From positions 323,936,361 to 324,000,360 of the forward strand of contig JASDDO010000006.1 in assembly GCA_030015575.1 (NCBI GenBank): DNA of 64,000 bases. Reading direction: 5' to 3'. The stretch comes from Agapanthus africanus (Eukaryota; Streptophyta; Magnoliopsida; Asparagales; Amaryllidaceae). This document shows, piece after piece, positions 31,015 to 44,025 of this stretch (the first letter of the stretch is position 1; each line of letters begins with the position of its first letter). The notes below the pieces were generated by a model, which was given only the letters and a program-made list of their open reading frames with translations, made no database searches and was not told where the DNA came from. Position numbers and translations under genes: made by a program.

Positions 31015-33568
31015 CAAGTCATGGATCAGGTTAACGATAGATGGCGACGCTCGTGTCCGCTCGCTATCTTCCTGAGTCCAAACTCTTTAAGTAGTATCCG
31101 GCAGAACTTCGCCCCGAAGCTGGCCATGGACCGAGATGTCCCTAAACTAACAACGGACCGAAATGTCCCTAAACTAACAATAGACCGTAATGTCCTTAAA
31201 CTAAATATGCCGCCTCAAGCACGGCAATGGTGGAATTCAAGTCCGCAAATCCCATCGGCGAGGACCGCAACTCGAGTCCCGCTGACTGCACAGTTACCCC
31301 GGTAACGAAGTCCTCCACAAGTTCCATTGGCGAACAGAGGGGTAAAAAAACGGTACGTCCATAAGCGAAATAGGCACGGATGAAAACCCGAAAGGACTCC
31401 GTGAGTAAAAATAGCTGGGCTACAGGCAAGTTTGTGAAAACCCGAAAAGGCGCAGACTCGTAAAAAAAATTCCATGTGCACTTGCAAGGTCCTCACGACC
31501 TTATGAGGAGAAAATATCTGCGCGAGATCCTTACTACTCACAAAAGGAGCAACACACTTAAGAATCCTCACGATTTCTAGGGAGAATATGCACTTGCGAG
31601 ATCCTCATGACTCGCAAGGAGAATTTCCCTCTGTGAGACCCTCATGGCTCACAGGATTCAAAAGCCTTAAGATACAGGAACCTGAACCTGTTCTTAAGCC
31701 GTCATATCCCCTAAGTTGCCCTACAGGCGGTTCAATATCGGCCCTTGTATACAATCCACGGGTATAAATAAACGTTCCCTCTCCCAGTTCCACCAATGAC
31801 GTGAAATTCCCCTATTTGGTGAACAACACTTGTAGGTCCTCTCGACTTGCAAGGAGAAAACACTCTTGTGAGATCCTTACGACTTACGAGAGAAGATATC
31901 ACTTAAGAGTTCTCACGACTCCTAAAGAGAAAATACACCTGCGAGATCCTTACGACTTGTAGGGAGAAATACCTTTATGAGACCCTTACGGCTCATGAAG
32001 TCAAAAAGCCTTAGTTGGCAGGACCCTAACCCTGGTTGCTAAGCCTCCTTTGTTCAAATCAGCAAAGGCAAATGATGATTCGCTCCTGGAAACATTCCAG
32101 TCGTAGCGATGCTGATACTTCAATCGGTATCAAATTCCAAGTCCTTTCACGACAAATGATGATTCGCTCATGGCAACATTCCAGTTGCAGCGGTGCTGAT
32201 GCCAGGATTGGTGTCAGATTTCAAGTTCCATACTCGCAATAAAAATCGGCGAGAAAAACATATGCATATAAAAACAGCTTAAATGTTTGGGCAACTCGCA
32301 ATAAAAAGTAGCGAGTAAAATGAAAATAGCCAAAATGATTGGGCACCGCCACAAAAAGCCGAAATGATTGAGCAATCGCGATTTTCGCGATATAAAAAGC
32401 TGAAAGGATAAAGCATCGCGGAAAGAAAAAAAATGATGAAACTTTTGCCCTGCAGGTGAGTCCACATCAACCCCTGTATACGATCCATGTGCACAAATGA
32501 AAAGGGAACGACATTTTCCTACCAAGATTCGTCAAAGGGAAAGCCAGGTCTCGACGGCAACATCTACAGCTTAGAGATCAACAACGGCGTTCCTTCTCAC
32601 TCCGGCAGGATGCAGACACGACGTCAGCAAACAGAGCCATGACAAAGTCCCTAGTTCCAAATCTCGACGGTTCATAGACAGCCTAAAGATCAACAACGGC
32701 GTTCTTCCTCACTCCAGTAGGATGCAAACGCGACGTCAGCAAACGGAGCCATGGCAAAGTCCCCAGTTCCAAATCTCGACGGTTCATAGACAGCCTAGAG
32801 ATCAACAACGGCGTTTCTTCTCACTCCAGCAGGATGCAGACGCAATGTCAACAATCGACTCCAGGGTCAAAATAATGGAGCCATGGCAAAGTCTCTAGTT
32901 TCGAGCCTCGACGGTTCACGGACAATCTAGAGACAACCTCGACATTCATCGCAATATAGAAGACACAATGTTAATAAATAAAGCAAAGGAAGATCCCTAG
33001 CTTCAGGGTCTTGACGGCAACTCAAATAAAACCTGAAAGACTATTGAAGATCATCCCACACCAACGGAGTGGTCATGACTTATCGGGGCTCCCAAATTGA
33101 GCCTAATCTCAAGTAAAAAGCGGCATGGAAAATCCCTAACGTTTGCTCTTCCGATGGTAATATGACCTGGGAGATTACTTGAAGACGTCTTGTCCAGCCC
33201 CGATGGGTTCAGAGACACGACAGTCGCGAGACTACTCGAACAGCAAGATTGCGTATCGGGGAATGCATCAGCCAACGTGACGGTATGACGGACAAAAACC
33301 CTAGTACCACAGACCCTAACGGACCTCTGTCGTAAAGAGCAGAGATTAACAGCGACGTTAGGATATTCTTGTGAGAACTTCTCGATTCATCTCGACTCGT
33401 AGGGAAAAAAATGTTCCTGCGAGAACTTCTCGACCCGTCTCGACTCGTAGGGAAAAAAATCTTCATGAAACCCTCACGGATCATGGAGGTGGAAAGTCTT
33501 AGGCAACGGGGATATCAACTTGTTTCCTAAGCACTGTGGCCCTGCAAGTAGGTCCAAGATGGACTAGT
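31015..33568 (+). repeat. T4 3' tail, left part: mosaic of repeats
   Basis: No coding region. In order: GGACCGAAATGTCCCTAAAC units (31127-31205); a line shared with the other tails (GGATGAAAACCCGAAAGGAC, 31378); hairpin repeats with loop TCCTCACGAC or its complement (31480-31990); two copies of the 85-bp repeat (about 32060-32225); GCAACTCGCAATAAAAA-type lines (32285-32420); four units of about 112 bp beginning near 32551, 32664, 32775 and 32917 (CTCGACGG..., AACAACGGCG); and more hairpins (33360-33480). The T2 tail holds the same modules in reverse. Confidence 0.75.
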
Positions 33569-35625
33569 TGTTGGAGATAGTGCCTCAGAGTCAATTATTG
33601 GATCGCAGGTATGTGATTGCAATGATTGCGGAGGACCTATACCGGTAGGACAGTCTTACTCGAGATGATAGTATGCTATCTGGTTTGCCTTTATCAGTCG
33701 TGTACATGTTTAGGTGACTGATTACATGTTACACTTTGATAGAGCCCTTAGGATATTGCTTTACTACCAACAGTATGATGACGATCATATACGTGAGAGT
33801 TGGGTAGTTTATACGCATATCCTTAATTGTAGTCCCTAGTCGTGGGAGTTTCGAGACAGGGCATCGATACTCCGGAGTAGACTAGTGTATACAGTCAAGA
33901 CCCCGACGAGGGGCGGTGGCTGGTCTCACAAGCCACTGGTGTCAGTTGGATCACCTAAGATATATACAGGTGCTCATTGGGTTATGAGTACACCGGACAT
34001 GACTCGCCGGGAACCTGCTAGTTGGTATTATACCTATCGTCAGATAGCAGTTCCTTGGTGACATGTGTACATGTTAGTTCATCGACCTGAGGTCGTCATT
34101 TGTCTCGTGTGAGTTCCCACTGTGCTTTGATTTCTACCCTACCACGGCTCAAAGGAGTCGTGCAAACAGGTAGTTTTGGGGTACAGTCCCGAGCCATATG
34201 GAGGCACGTGAGCGGATCGGCAGGGGATTCGTCTCTCCAGGTATTGGGGGCAAGATCGTGCTGTGTCTAGGAGAGCCTTTACACAAAGCCCACGGCCGTG
34301 GCAGGAGATTTACTGGTAGGTACTCCAGTAGTATCTCAGGGTGTTATTGGGCTACACTCCGACACGACTTATACTGCTATTGGGGGTCTGACGTTACTAG
34401 CCCCTAGGCAGATATGCGATACTCATATAAGAACAGACCGGACTGTATATACATTGTCACTATTAGGCTCAGTAGGATTTCCGGATGAGTTCGCTCATCG
34501 GCCTCCCTTGAGGTCAGTCCATGGGCAGCCGTTACGCATAGCTAGTGCCGCTGACGGTTTGTGGTTAAACCCACTGCCAGGATACTGACGAGTCATTAGA
34601 GTCCCCCACAGACAGTTTCCCAAGTTTGGGCGAAACGTTGTACAGGCCGTATGGTTTTATGGCAGGGTTCGAAAAATGCACGTGCGTTTACGCACGTGTC
34701 AGATTTCGGGTAGATGATACTGGTCGGCTTTAGTTTAAGCCGGATCCGAGTATTATATTGAGTAGATATAATATCTTTGTCTCAGTTGCATTTGTATTCG
34801 GTCGTAATACAAATGCGGGTATATTTATATAGTTACGGGGTTATCCTGAAATTCGTTTCGGGATCACTTTTGGAAGTTGCCAGTTTTCTATCAGCCGTCT
34901 TTTAACATTCGGTTAAAGACAGATTTATCTTTTCTTTGATGAGGGTGAGTCATGCTTCTAGAAGGTTCTAGAAGTGGTGACAAGGCTTGTGACTCACTTG
35001 TTCATTTATGGTGCATTTATTGTATTCATACTTTGTGTTCACACTTTGTGTTCACACTAGATATTTATCCTTGTTGTCACCTCCCCCTCTCCTACACTCA
35101 TCCCCAACTCCTATAAGATGGCCGGCCCCTCCCCACACACTCTCACTTGATGAATGTAAAAAGATTATGATAGTTTTGGGGTGTATGGAAATTTCATTGC
35201 TCATTTCATTCCATCACCCGACTTAATTGGCAACTTCATTAACCGTTCGTCCATAGCTTTGGACGTAATGAGACAAAGTTTTCTACTCATTCTCTACATC
35301 AATCTTGGTCGTCTCTTTTAGCAAACTTGACGACCGAGTTGCCTCGAGTCAGAGGCGGGAGCCCGTTTAAAGAATCGTTGACGTGGTGCCACCTGGACGA
35401 GCAGATCGGAGATCGACGAGATCGGAGCAGCCGCAACGGAGCGTGGGATGATGGTTAAAGAATGAAGGACTCGGATCGTTCGGTATAACCTTTCTACTCT
35501 CTTTACAGTTTGTTAGTTTAGCAATAATGGCAGATCCGGGTTAAAGTATACGATAGTGCCAGTTAAAAAGTTTTTGTTCCGCATTTGGCGTCTGTAGACT
35601 ACCGGGGCGCTAGCGTAGACTTACA
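33569..35625 (+). repeat. C1 5' LTR
   Basis: TGTTGGAGATAG ... GACTTACA. TATA-like TATTTATATAG at 34822-34832. Perfect inverted repeat CACGTGCGTTTACGCACGTG at 34679-34698, kept in the other LTR. In the first 330 bases I count roughly nine substitutions against the 3' LTR. Confidence 0.92.
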
Positions 35626-35626
35626 T

Positions 35627-35639
35627 TGGTATCAGAGCC
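35627..35639 (+). promoter_or_regulatory. C1 primer-binding site (initiator tRNA-Met)
   Basis: TGGTATCAGAGCC, the classic plant initiator tRNA-Met complement, one base after the LTR end. Confidence 0.92.
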
Positions 35640-38600
35640 TCACCATTTTGCTTTACTAACTTGTGCTAATGCGTTTAAAACATCGATCGGACCGGATATC
35701 GAAAACCGCAAAAATTCAAGTTCACAGTTTCTGTTGATTTTTAAAGGGTTCCAAAAATTATTTTTACATATCACAGAATTCTGTGCAGGATTTTCTAAGC
35801 ACGTGGTGCAAATTCGAGCACGTGACTCAACAAGACCGCCGCGGAAACGCGGTCAAACCTTGGGTTTGACCGCGCATCCGTGGCCAGTCTGAGAGATCAT
35901 GGCCCCAAATTTGCACAGTGGCTTCTTGACTTGAAATTGTGGGTTTTGGTATATGTCTTTTGGGCCCAGATTTTGTTACTGTTCAACAGATGTTCGTGGA
36001 GCCCACTTCGTGATATTTAGTCGATCGAAATTTAAACATGTTAGTTTACAGTGCTTACATTATATCTCCGACCGGGAATGTCATTTGATCGGTAAACCGC
36101 GTCTGATTGCTATAGTTCTTTTAGACGGGTTTGCGAACGTGACATTCGTGTTGATGTTCTGTGTTGTGCTGTGATGTTGCGGATTTATCGTGGTGGATAG
36201 CAGTGTGCAATGGTAGTGTAGTTTGGATTTATTTGTACATTTGATATTGCGGGACGAGCGTCCAACATGTGGACTGCCGTCTCTGCCTGTTGTATAATAT
36301 TCTTTTGGGGCACGACCGGGTCGAGGTCGATGTACCCATTGTACATATTTTTCATTTCTGTACTAGGTTTTACCCCGCGACGGAGTGCACGGATAGCCGG
36401 GTTCAGGAGGGCAACGGGTCCGCATCTCATGGCTTTGAGAGGCAGAGGGGCCTCACTCTAGAATTGGCAGACTATTCACCGCACTCGTAGGGGGTACAGG
36501 TTGACCCAAGGAGGGGTGCTCAAGCTACCGGATTCCGTGAAGTGCAGGGTGGTCCATTCACTTTGCTGTAGGGGGCTACCCCGCTTCGGGTTTTGGCGGG
36601 TAACTTGCCGCACCCGTAGGGGTCTAGATTTCATTGCACAGGCTATCCACACGACCAGGGGAACGTCAGGTTTTAACAGTGGCTCTGTGAAACTCGGGGA
36701 TCCCAGATTATCTGTATTGTTCTGTGATGCTTATTACTTTTCTGTAATGTTGCATATTATCACGTCTGGAGCGATTATTGTATATTGGTATATATACTAT
36801 TAGATGTTGTATATGTTTTACACCCGCGCTAGTCCAGTCCCCGCTCTGTCGTTAGTTAAGTAACCTAACGGGTGATGACGGGACCCAGTGACGAATGCGG
36901 ATAGCATATACGTACATTTTATTTTCGTTCTTTTCTGGTGTGATTGATTGATGGGACTGCGTTGATTCTGATCAATGCAAAGGAAAGCAAACCTATTTGG
37001 CAGTTGTTGGAACAAATTTAAAAAGTGTTATTGCAAAGACGTTTCCTTTTGTTTTGCATAGCGGTATTCAGTAGAACATCTTGCACCTCATTCGACGGGG
37101 CAAGGGACGATATCCCTTCACCGGGACTGACCCCTTGGGCAGAAGTTTGCGTCAGGGTAATAACTTCACTATAGTCGATTACAAGTTGCTTTGCACCGCG
37201 GTATTCAGTGGAATATCCTACACCTCATTCCACGAGGAAAGAGCCGAGATCCCTTCACCGGGAGTGACCTCTTTAGCAAAAGGTTTTCGCCACTATATTT
37301 TAAAAAGCTATCAGGTTCCTTCAGCGATATCAAGTTCACTACGTTAAAGGTTTTTTCGCCAAAAACCAGCTGTAGCCCTCCGTCACTTCTTTTGGGTATT
37401 CAGTAGTATTCAAGCTATGTATTTTGACCTAACGCCAAGGCATAGTGTTTGGTAGCTGCTGGGTATTCATTTGTTGCATAGATAGATGAGTTGGTTTGGG
37501 ACAACCGTTCTGCCATTTTGACCTAACGCCAAGGGCATGTGCGGGTGGGTTCAAATTAACAAGATAGTGACGGATAGAACTTGGCATGTGACTTATGACA
37601 TTTTGACCTAACGCCAAGGTCATAAGAGCATGGGGCAAAAATCATATCGGGAGTTTCTAAAGAAACTGGAACTTGCCAAGTATGCGCATACCTTCTGGAG
37701 TATGAGTAACGTGGATGCATTCCATCACATTATCATGCGATGAGAGTTGGATCCCGATTCCCACTGATGAGTTGGTTTACTCTTCGGGTGATCCCGATTG
37801 ATTCTTCTTTCAGGTTTGGAGGAGAATTTGACAGGACAGTGGGAGGTTTCCGGATTAGATAAGGTGATAACCATTCTGATCTAGGTTAGAGTGCACGCAG
37901 AGTGTTTCTTTTCTCTCTCTCTTTGGCAGCGACCTTTGACCGACCCTAGACTATGACTCAGTGACCAAGTTGACCGAACCTTCTTAAAATACTGGCTTTT
38001 GGATTGTCCGTGTTGCATAACTCATTGCCACTCCTTCTTTTACCCTTTGCATTTCTCAGAACACCCGTATTACTACGGACATCCACTTCCATTGGATAGA
38101 TCTATCGTATGGTTATATACGAACTCGAAGGGACTTCTTCGAGGATGGATCCAGGTTCAGGAGAAATAGAATTGGTTTATTCAGTTGTCTTTTATTATCA
38201 CCTTCTCTCATGTTGCGATGGCTCCTTGGTTTAGGAGAGTACACCTATTACGCTTATTGGATAGTCTTATTCCAAACCATAGGCAGGTGCCGAAAGGTAG
38301 GGAATGAATAAAACCAATTAGCCTAAGTAGGGTGTGCAGAAGGTAATATGTAAAGACAAAATAAAGGGATTAGAAAGAGGGCAAAGTAAATTGCGACTGC
38401 TATCATTCACGACCAAACCGCGTACTTCGTCGCCACTCCTATTTCACCTTTAAAAGAATAAGGTATTATTCAGTTGTCTTTTATCATCACCTTCTCTCAA
38501 GATGCGAGCACTCCTTGGTTTAGGAGGGTACACCTATTATGCTTACTGGATAGTCTACTTCCAAACCATAGGCTGGTGCCGAACGGTAGGGAAGGAAGAA

Positions 38601-40225
38601 AACCATTTAACCTAACAATGGTGTACAAAAGGTAATGACTAAAGACAAATAAAGGGATTTGGAGAGATGGCAAAGAAATATACGGTTATAGTCATGAATT
38701 GGATTATGGAAGAGGCATTGCTATGAATACCAGGATACCCCTACAAAACATTTTCATGTTTCAGTGCATTGTTGAAGCAAAACTGTTTTCCCGATTAGAT
38801 ACTTACTCCAAGGGTATGTATTTACCAGGTTTCATTCTCATATCTGTATGGTTTTACAGATGATGAGTGGGAGTAAGTTATTGGGAATTAGGTAATTATC
38901 CTCATTATATCGGAATTCGTTGTAATTGGTGATATTTGAGGAAATCGCCAGGGTACAGTTTTCCACCTACGATGCACAGGTTTTGAGTTGTTCAACTCAG
39001 CGGACTTATACAGAGTATTGTATGTTGTCCAAGTGTCCATCAGGACAAAAGGGTAGGTCCTCGTACTATATTCTGTTTACTTATGACTTCTCTAGTTTTT
39101 AGACAAGTGTTTCGTAGAAATACAAGGTTTAAGTTTTGAGAAGTTGTGGGTATAAGAATAAAGTAGAGAACCAGGTGTCACAAGTATCGGGATTCTTCAA
39201 AGAGATCGAAGATGTAGATTATTGTGATTGGTATTCAGATGATAGTAATAGTTTTGAGAAACTTGTTTCTCTTTCGGGTTACTCATAATTGGGTGGATTC
39301 CTAAGTTGAGTAATACTGATTAGCCTCTTTTCATTAAGTTTATATGCATTGTAGACAGCTGCATGATTTGAATCTGGTTCCAATTAAATAAAGTGCCAAA
39401 GTTTCTATATTGGATATAGAATAGTTCGTACCTTAAAAGATGTTAAGGTACGGGGAGTTGTCCAGCTTATGCTTAAAACCAGACTCTGGATAACTCAGGG
39501 CACGTTTCTGTAATGGCTGTTTGTGGGTTGACCCTGGCTATGACGAGGGTTGATATTCTACCATTTGGAAGATCAATAGTGATATTGTTCTTGACTCGCC
39601 ACAGTTTTAGTAAAATGGATCTTTTCAGAAAACAGTAGTAGGAGTATGGTAGAACTGGAAGTGATTTCAGAACCGCGAACGATTACGGAAAATTTAATAG
39701 GACCTATATATTCAATCAGGTTTGACATTCCAATAGCCACTCCGCAGATATGGTGGGTAACCTCAGACACCCGAGAGGTACTCCGGTAGCCTCAAGGACG
39801 GTGACAGGGAGGTTCTTGTTTACCCAGACTTGACACTACTGTTGTTCCAGACTGTGAGACCCGGTAGGAGGTTAAGTATAGCGTCGTTCTAAACTAGCTT
39901 TAGAAGTGCACGTGTATATTATTCTGCCAGAAGATTGTCGTAGTCAGTGGGAGTAGCGGAAGCATAGTGGGCAAGATGCTTATCTCTATTTATAGACTTG
40001 AGCAGTTATAGCGGAGATAGATCATCTATTTTTGATGTGACAGTCATGGGTTTGACTTCAATCAGAATAGGGGATGGATCTGTTAAGAAGGTAGTAGGGT
40101 GTGATGTCATGGTATTTGGATGACATACACAGAGTAAGAAGTAAAATTCCTATACTACGATCGGTTGTACTGTGGTCGTCACAGTTGTTTCTCCAGACAG
40201 GATATGGATATAATATTTGACATTC
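35640..40225 (+). other. C1 interior, no readable gene, with local duplications
   Basis: No frame can be assigned. Local repeats are visible. Two units of about 115 bp lie at 37066-37290 (GGTATTCAGT ... CCCTTCACCGGGA). Three occurrences of TTTTGACCTAACGCCAAGG are spaced about 90 bp apart (37423, 37515, 37599). Two units of about 210 bp start near 38177 and 38469 (TTATTCAGTTGTCTTTTAT ... GGCAAAG). The region could be decayed gag-pol or non-coding filler. Confidence 0.6.
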
Positions 40226-41042
40226 CGGTTTCTAGATCTATGGTTTTAGATCTGGATTTGGGTAGTTTCCCAATGTGGGTACTTTGACAGTATTCTAATG
40301 GTTTTTAGAATAGATGACTCCTGGCATGGTGGTGTACCTGTAGGTGATGGAGTCACCCTCTCTAAAGGAGTCTTACAGACTAAAGGGAAGGAGGATGGGC
40401 ATGATTGACAGATCACTTGCTTAGGCAACTGAGTCAATCATGAGATGTCAAGTACCACACCAGATGTTGTTTTTGCACTAGATGTAATAAGTTTGTATTA
40501 ATCCAATCCTGGAGAAACATAAGGAAGCAGTTTTAGAACATAAGTACATGTTCTACAGATTTGATGACTGCAGCCTCCTTCGGGAGACGGTTATCATTCT
40601 AGGCTTCAAAGGTGACATGGATGACAGAGTGATTGTCAGAGTTATAGTTTTCCCTCTGATGAGGGACAGTATTATGGACAGGTGGTCTAAGAGGATACTG
40701 TGGGTGACATGGTGCCAGATACTGATTAGGTTCAGTGATCGATACAGTCTAAGTAGTTTGGATTTTGAGTTCATTTATGAACTAGGTCCCATCAGATATC
40801 CAGACATATTCTAAGACAGGTATTACTTAATTCGGGAGATGGCTTTCTCCGCGAACTTGAGATTAAGAGAGATATAGAAAGAAACATCTAGGCGGATCCA
40901 CTTACTGAGGCTATTTCTCGAACATAATAATTTTACAAACGGGCTTTGTGAAACTGATTAGTAGAGGAGTTGGATGTTCGGTTTCACATGGGCTGTGAGT
41001 AGTCGACATCGCAATAATTAGCCTTAAGTGCAAGTGGGAGAT
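40226..41042 (+). pseudogene. C1 decayed copia RT end and RNase H
   Basis: Fragments in the usual copia order: GVPVGDGVTLSKGVLQTKGK (compare the DGVxLSK region), TTPDVVFALDVISLY then SNPGET (compare TRPDI..A...SRY.S.PG), HQISRHILRQ (compare HQKSKHI..R), ADPLTEAISR (compare VADPLTK), and a final LALSASGR next to the polypurine tract. Many stops and frame changes; clearly dead. The assignment rests on the order of weak matches. Confidence 0.6.
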
Positions 41043-43109
41043 TTTTGGAGATAGTGCCCTCAGAGTCAATTATTGGATCGTAGGTACGTGATTGCAATGA
41101 TTGCGGAGGACCTATACCGGTAGGACAGTCTTACTCGAGATGATAGTATGCTATCTGGTTTGCCTTTATCAGTCGTGTACATGTTCAGGTGACTGATTAC
41201 ATGTTACACTTTGATAGAGCCCTTAGGATATTTCTTTACTACCAACAGTATGATGGCGATCATATACGTAAGAGTTGGGTAGTTTATACGCATATCCTTA
41301 ATTGTGGTCCCTAGTCGTGGGAGTTTCGAGACAGGGCATCGATACTCCAGAGTAGACTAGTGTATACAGTCGAGACCCCGACGAGGGGCGGTGGCCGGTC
41401 TCACAAGCCACTGGTGTCAGTTGGATCACCTAAGATATATACAGGTGCTCATTGGGTTATGAGTACACCGGACAGGACTCGCCGGGAACCTGCTAGTTGG
41501 TATTATACCTATCGTCAGATAGCAGTTCCCTGGTGACATATGTACAGGTTAGTTCATCGACCTGAGGTCGTCATTTGTCTCGTGTGAGTTCCCACTGTGC
41601 TTTGATTTCTATCCTACCACGGCTCAAAGGAGTCGTGCAAACAGGTAGTTTTTGGGTACAGTCCCGAGCCATATGGAGGCACGTGAGCGGATCGGCAGGG
41701 GATTTGTCTCTCCCGGTATTGGGGGCGAGATCGTGCTGTGTCTAGGAGAGCCATTACACAAAGCCCACGGCCGTGGCAGGAGATTTACTGGTAGGTACTC
41801 CAGTAGTATCTCAGGGTGTTATTGGGCTACACTCCGACACGACTTATACTGCTATTGGGGGTCTGACGTTACTAGCCCTCTAGGCAGATATGCGATACTC
41901 ATAGACGAACGGACCGGACTGTATATACATTGTCACTGTTAGGCTCAGTAGGGTTTCCGGATGAGTTCGCTCATCGGCCTCCCTTGAGGTCAGTCCATGG
42001 GCAGCCGTTACGCATAGCTAGTGCCGCTGACGGTTTGTGGTTAAACCCACTGCCAGGATACTGACGAGTCATTAGAGTCCCCCACAGACAGTTTCCCAAG
42101 TTCGGGCAAAACGTTGTAGAGGCCGTATGGTTTTATGGCAGGGTTCGAAAAATGCACGTGCGTTTACGCACGTGTCAGATTTCGGGCAGATGATACTGGT
42201 CGGCTTTAGTTTAAGCCGGATCCGAGTATTATATTGAGTAGATATAATATCTTTGTCTCTGTTGCATTTGTATTCGGTCGTAATACAAATGCGGGTATAT
42301 TTATATAGTTACGGGGTTATCCTGAAATTCGTTTCGGGATCACTTTAGGAAGTTGCCAGTTTCCAGTTTTCTATCAGCCGTCTTTTAACATTCGGTTAAA
42401 GACGGATTGATCTTTTCTTGGATGAGAGTGAGTCATGCTTCTAGAAGTTTCTAGAAGTGGTGACAAGGCTTGTGACTCATTTGTTCATTTATGGTGCATT
42501 TATTGTATTCATACTTTGTGTTCACATTTTGTGTTCACACTAGATATTTATCCTTGTTGTCACCTCCCCCTCTCCTACACTCACCCCCTAACTCCTATAA
42601 GATGGCCGACCCCTCCCCATACACTCTCATTTGATGATTGTAAAAAGATTATGATAGTTTTGGGGTGTATGGAAATTTCATTGCTCATTTCATTCCATCA
42701 CCCGACTTAATTGGCAACTTCATTAACCGTTCGTCCATAGGTTTGGACGTAACGAGACAAAGTCTTCTACACATTCTCTACATCAATTTTGGTCGTCTCT
42801 TTTAGCAAACTTGACGACCGAGTTTCCTTGAGTCAGAGGCGGGAGCCCGTTTAAAGAATCGTTGACGTGGTGCCACCTGGACGAGCAGATCGGAGATCGA
42901 CGAGATCGGAGCAGCCGCAACGGAGCGTGGGATGATGGTTAAAGAACGAAGGACTCGGATCGTTCGGTATAACCTTTCTACTCTCTTTACAGTTTGTTAG
43001 TTTAGCAATAATGACAGATCCAGGTTAAAGTATACGATAGCGCCAGTTAAAAAGTTTTTGTTCCGCATTTTGCGTCTGTAGACTGCCGGGGCGCTACCGT
43101 AGACTTACA
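41043..43109 (+). repeat. C1 3' LTR
   Basis: Starts TTTTGGAGATAG (the TG is mutated to TT) and ends GACTTACA. Close copy of 33569-35625. The inverted repeat CACGTGCGTTTACGCACGTG is at 42155-42174. Confidence 0.92.
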
Positions 43110-43114
43110 CTAGT

Positions 43115-43880
43115 ATATACTATCTACGGACCATATTCTCCAAAATCGAATATCGACAAGGAGGGAAAAAAATACTTACGAGTCCTCTCGACTTGTAAGG
43201 AGAAAATTCTCTTGTGAGATCCTTACGACTCTCAAGAGAAAACGCACTTAGGAGTCCTCACGACTCCTAAGGAAAAAATACACCTGCGGGATCCTCTCGA
43301 CTCGTAGGGAGAAAAGACTTTATGAGTCCCTCACGGCTCATAAAGTTGAAAAGTCTCATGCGGCAGATCCAAACCTATTTCCTAAGTCATCACTGCCCTG
43401 CAAGGTGGTCAAGATAGATTATCTACGGGCCATATTTTCCAAAGTTACCTGCCACTGAAATAAAGAAGCTACTTACGGGTCCTCACGATTCATAATGAAA
43501 GAATATCCGAGTGAGACCCTTACGACTCACGGAGGCGATGAACACTTAGAAATCCTCATGATTTCTAGGAAGAATGTGCTCTCCCGATGGTAATAGGACC
43601 TGGGAGATTATTTGAAGACGTCTTGTCCAGACCCGAAGGGATCAGAGACATGACGGTCGTAGGGTTGCTCAAACAGCAAGACTGCGTATCGGGGAATGCA
43701 TCAGCCAATGCGACAGTACGACGGACAAAAACCATAGTACCACAGACCCTAGCAGACCCCTGTCATATAGAGCAGAGGTTAGTTGTGACGTTAGGACCAG
43801 TATATCCACAAACCCAAGTGTGGTAGACTAAACAAACTCCTAAATGAGTATATAAACTACTTTATGGTAAGACAAGACAA
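43115..43880 (+). repeat. T4 3' tail, right part
   Basis: Continues the hairpin repeats: TTAGGAGTC ... GACTCCTAA (about 43250-43273), CCTGCGGGATC ... and TTAGAAATC ... GATTTCTA (about 43547-43570). The block ATGGTAATAGGACCTGGGAG (43588) is also found at 33153 (GATGGTAATATGACCTGGGA), so part of this stretch is a second copy of 33050-33400. No coding. Confidence 0.7.
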
Positions 43881-43918
43881 CAAAAGAAAGAAAAACGCCA
43901 GTATGAAGAAAAATATTT

Positions 43919-43924
43919 TTTTAT
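43919..43924 (-). terminator. Polyadenylation-signal-like AATAAA for the antisense gene
   Basis: TTTATT on the + strand gives AATAAA on the - strand, about 100 bases after the last stop codon of the antisense gene at 44026, in an AT-rich stretch. Confidence 0.4.
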
Positions 43925-44025
43925 TCATGAATTCAAGTGAATACAAGATACATTTCATCAAAATGGATACATTCTTGAATCGTAAGTTCACAGCCGGTAC
44001 AAGAAAAGGGGTCCGATAACAGTTA

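Larger units (their letters stand above)
33569..43109 (+). mobile_element. C1: copia-type element with decayed interior
   Basis: 9.54 kb with LTRs of 2057 and 2067 bp and perfect CTAGT duplications (33564-33568, 43110-43114). tRNA-Met primer site at 35627. The 3' side shows the copia-style junction AAGTGCAAGTGGGAGAT before the LTR (41024-41042). The interior has no long frame, but weak copia pol similarity is visible near its 3' end. Confidence 0.9.

Noticed and set aside
33569..43109. C1 LTR edges one or two bases further out
   Set aside because: Only the chosen edges give perfect CTAGT duplications and a TG...CA 5' LTR with the primer site one base away.
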